Assembly (NCBI RefSeq): GCF_003589595.1
Contig: NW_020656077.1
Location: 6,322,748 to 6,386,747 of the forward strand
Source: Hyposmocoma kahamanoa
Taxonomy: Eukaryota > Arthropoda > Insecta > Lepidoptera > Cosmopterigidae
Reading direction: 5' to 3'
Length of the DNA stretch: 64,000 bases
Shown in pieces: positions 61,501 through 64,000 of this stretch. The notes beneath the pieces were generated by a model, which saw nothing but the letters and a program-made list of their open reading frames with translations, had not been told where the DNA came from and did not search any database. A program made the position numbers and the translations under genes. Within the stretch, counting starts at the first letter, position 1. Every line of letters begins with the position of its first letter.

Positions 61501-63411
61501 GACCTCATCATCAAGCGCTCATAGTACTAACTGCTGTGCCACCGAAGACCATGAGCACAACGTAAACTGAACCCGACCAAGCGCCGCAGGCCGAGCTCGA
61601 CCCCACCGTAGGTGGGGTACAGGACTCGTAGTATAATATGGAAACTAATCTAGACGAATTGCACTTGTCGGCGACGTGTGGCGCAATCTTGTGTCCGGTA
61701 CCTGGCCGCGGAATAGCCGATATAAGACTCCCTTCGGCCAAAAGTCCTCCTTCATGAAGGTCGACAGGTCCGTGACAAGAACAAACTTTTACGTTTTAAT
61801 ACTTTTGGATCTGTATTTGGTGGTAAGGTAGTAAGTTCAAACGTGTTAGCGTCCTCCCCGACGATCACCAACCCCTGCGTACTGCTATTTATGCTAGCGC
61901 TTTCTTTTTTTACCGCGCAAAGTTGTCACAGTTTAGTGCGGTGTATTTAAATATTTTGATTCTTGTACGAAAGTAAAACATACTTGTGCACACTCCTTGA
62001 GAACATCCTACTTATAAAAAATATGTTATAAAGTAAAAACTCACCAACTCCCTTAGTATGCCGGCGATGTTTTGAAGTTTCCGGCCCATCGGAGCCGCTA
62101 TCCCCCATGGTGGTGACCAGGCCGAAATCCCCCACCTTTACGCGTCCATCAAAAACAGAGAACAGAATATTCTGCGGCTTGAGATCGCGATGTATCAGCT
62201 CGTTGTTGTGAATGTACACCACGGCCGACACTATTTGACTGAACAGATTCCTCACCACCTGCAATAGTATCAACCCCTGCCCTTAACTACCATTGTCATG
62301 GGCAAAAAAACAGCTGATAGAGGATTGGACCTTATTGCTAAACATTATAATGAAAAGGGCCAATAACCCCATATTGAATAAATTGATTTTAAAACAAGAA
62401 GTGGAGCCATTTTGACAGTTTGTCATCTCGACGTGAAATACGTATCGTCAGCATATATTATCGAGTATATAGCCAGAAATAGAGACGAAATAAGGGCCAC
62501 CCCATCCATCCCTGGCAACTCATCAGTCAAATGGTACTGATAACATACTGTTAAATATTAACCCTCGTTTGCGCTGAAATCACAAATTAGAAAGCTGAAA
62601 TAGTACAGCGCCAACAACTGACCTATGTGTACGTGTCCGTCCCAAAAATATTCTGTATTTATTGTATTAAAGATATATATCTCTAGCTATGGGGGCTGTT
62701 CCATTCAGAGGTGTGGCAAAAACAGCAAGACATCTAATTACAAAACAAACGGAATCACATTTCATCGGTAATTAGATATAAAATTATGTAATTTTTATTT
62801 TTCGTCCTTTATAGCAAAATTCAAGTTAAACTGATCGATTTGAAGTGAAACAATTGACGACATCCGTCGATTCCTTTGATTCTCTCCAACTGAACTACGG
62901 AACGAACTAGCGGACTTTGCTTGTTGCAGATCTTTATTTATGGTTTTTAATGACTTTTTTGCCGTAGAGCCACCAGTGAAAAATCTATAAAGTTTTTCTT
63001 CACTCAGCCAGGTGCCTTTACAGCTACCAGCGGCTTGACTAGAGATATTACTTTAATAATTGTAATATTAAGTTTATTGTATATCACGATGTTTGACTAC
63101 CATGATGTTCAGTTATTATTTTGTGAAATTACTCCATTAAGTTATCGAACACTAAGAAAAATTCCTTAAATCCGGTTGGATCGGATTCGAACGGTGCATA
63201 AACGCGCGCCGCCGGGACGGCTAAAAATTGTCTGATTCCTCGAAATATATATATATATTTTAAATTTATATAAAAAAGAATGTAAAAAATAAACCTTGAT
63301 ATCTCTCGTCTCCAACTTATCGTTTTTCTGCAGCCAGTCAAAGAGGCTCTCGGGCTTGCAGAGCTCCATTTGGATGTAGAGAAAAGTGACGAGATTTTCA
63401 GGCACCGACTT
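58450..63411 (-). CDS. eIF2alpha kinase (HRI/PERK class), C-terminal part of kinase domain
   Basis: The enzyme phosphorylates translation initiation factor eIF2alpha under stress and lowers protein synthesis. Exons in transcript order: 63411-63295, 62258-62045, 61315-61116, 58550-58450, with phases 0, 1, 0, 2 all matching. The first visible exon holds the hinge (FLYIQMELC). The second holds IHRDLKPQN and KVGDFGLVT. The third has [28 protein letters not shown] and the [12 protein letters not shown] helix typical of eIF2alpha kinases. The fourth ends the domain with [18 protein letters not shown]. Catalytic Asp and DFG are intact. The N-lobe, with its Lys and glycine loop, lies beyond the window. 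YIHN before HRD resembles HRI; the hinge resembles PERK. A Bombyx HRI-like kinase (BeK) is a possible orthologue, which I cannot verify here. No coiled-coil tail exon of HRI type is seen downstream. Confidence 0.88.
59086..60073. mobile_element. Possible hAT-like element with TAGGGACA ends
   Basis: ACTAGGGACACGG..GTGTCGATAC at the left faces GTATCGATAC..AATGTCCCTA at the right. TATCGATAC-type motifs recur at both ends. A SINE is nested inside. Flanks AGCGAC and AGCGAG agree in part only. Confidence 0.45.
59780..59990 (-). repeat. tRNA-derived SINE, family B
   Basis: On the minus strand a TGGCTTAGTTGG A box and a GGTTCGAATCC B box stand in tRNA-like spacing. Family members are at 3437-3565, 30015-30110 (plus) and 62845-63000 with 63128-63200 (minus). 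Not scored as a tRNA gene, since no clover-leaf acceptor stem closes. Confidence 0.65.
62462..62785 (-). repeat. Dispersed 300-bp repeat, copy B
   Basis: The reverse complement of the repeat at 8415-8720, with about 20 percent change. It lies in the kinase intron upstream of exon 62258-62045. Confidence 0.65.
62845..63200 (-). repeat. SINE family B fragments in kinase intron
   Basis: CTCCAACTGAACTACGGAACG and, further on, ATCGAACACTAAGAAAAATTCC with GGATTCGAAC match the family B repeat. The two pieces are separated by unmatched sequence. Confidence 0.5.
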
Positions 63412-63648
63412 CTGGCAAAACGTATACGATAATTAATTACGTACCAGTCACGCTGCTCTCCGTGTCATAACTATTTTGCATTTTGATAACTTTAGGTGAA
63501 ACTATAGGTGTTAAAAATCTAAAGTTTTTTTTTCTTTGAAAATAGTCAATTACCTACGCTGATTTTATTTAACAATAAAACTGAATCTAAATAACATATA
63601 AGAAACTTTAGAGGGGGTTGTAGATCTCATTTCGCTGATTCCAGATAT

Positions 63649-63865
63649 AATATCACCCCTCATGGAAGAATGGCATAAGTGGATTCCATTAGATACAGAA
63701 ATATATAACCCACATTTTCAATCCTTGTAACTCTATCTACAATATTAGTCGATAGAGTTACAAGAATTGTAGAGAATGTGGATTATATTTTTCTGTATGT
63801 AATGGAGCAATAAGCGTTTTTGACGTTACTCCACTTATGCCATTCTACGATGAGGGGTGCGATAT
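63649..63865. repeat. Foldback element
   Basis: The arms of about 90 bases share ATCACCCCTCAT, GAATGGCATAAGTGGA, ATACAGAAA and CTTGTAACTCTATC. The right arm has an insertion near 63800. It lies upstream of the first visible kinase exon, in an intron. Confidence 0.75.
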
Positions 63866-64000
63866 GTTAATAACTAAACTTCGCTAAAAATGTCGACTAC
63901 GTTAGTTATTATAAAGAGTGCAGCATAGGTGGTGGAACCTGTCTCTTGTAAAGCCGGGTTTTCACTATACGAATGCTCTCGGACCGAGCAGGCTCGTAAG

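Overview
The window looks like nuclear DNA from an insect, most probably a moth or butterfly. It is AT-rich and has small coding exons separated by long introns. It carries tRNA-headed SINEs, a Helitron-like fragment and a repeat with a CATCATCATCA tail, all of kinds common in Lepidoptera. The species cannot be told from the sequence. Nothing bacterial, viral or CRISPR-like is seen. Three host genes account for almost all real coding sequence; the rest is intron, spacer and many small transposable elements (TEs). Layout: (1) 1871-24601, plus strand: the 3' part of an FHIP-type gene (FTS and Hook interacting protein, a dynein/Hook adaptor). Eleven exons are visible; the 5' exons lie outside the window and one intron exceeds 10 kb. 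(2) 29515-45084, plus strand: a complete four-exon nischarin gene (PX domain plus leucine-rich repeats, 465 codons). Its introns hold two non-LTR retrotransposon remnants and a broken RAG1/Transib-like transposase. (3) 63411 down to 58450, minus strand: the C-terminal half of an eIF2alpha kinase (HRI/PERK class), followed on the same strand by an intact 1.57-kb reading frame (58225-56657) derived from a P-element/THAP9-type transposase. The most interesting result is at the 3' end of the kinase. Its last recognisable kinase exon ends in phase 2 with a good GTAAGA donor. A CCAG acceptor 349 bases further on enters the transposase-derived frame in the matching phase. The sequence therefore encodes a potential kinase-transposase fusion protein. 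A second, nearer acceptor would instead end the protein after two more codons (R-L-stop), so the choice of acceptor decides between a plain kinase and a fusion. In the transposase part all three positions that I align to the catalytic D-D-E residues are substituted (Y, N, S), although no stop or frameshift interrupts it. That pattern suggests co-option by the host. A second theme is a family of nine 224-332 bp MITEs with about 31-bp terminal inverted repeats starting CATTGACTTACAA. Each is flanked by an exact or near-exact 8-bp target duplication. A tenth site, 98 bases upstream of the nischarin ATG, holds only about 12 bases of each end between perfect 8-bp duplications. It looks like an excision footprint of the kind P-type transposases leave. 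The MITEs may therefore belong to the P superfamily, like the captured transposase. Other repeats include hAT-like and PIF/Harbinger-like MITEs, several long foldback elements, one foldback family with 12-13 bp target repeats, a 70-bp minisatellite, a long (CA)n tract and several SINE families.
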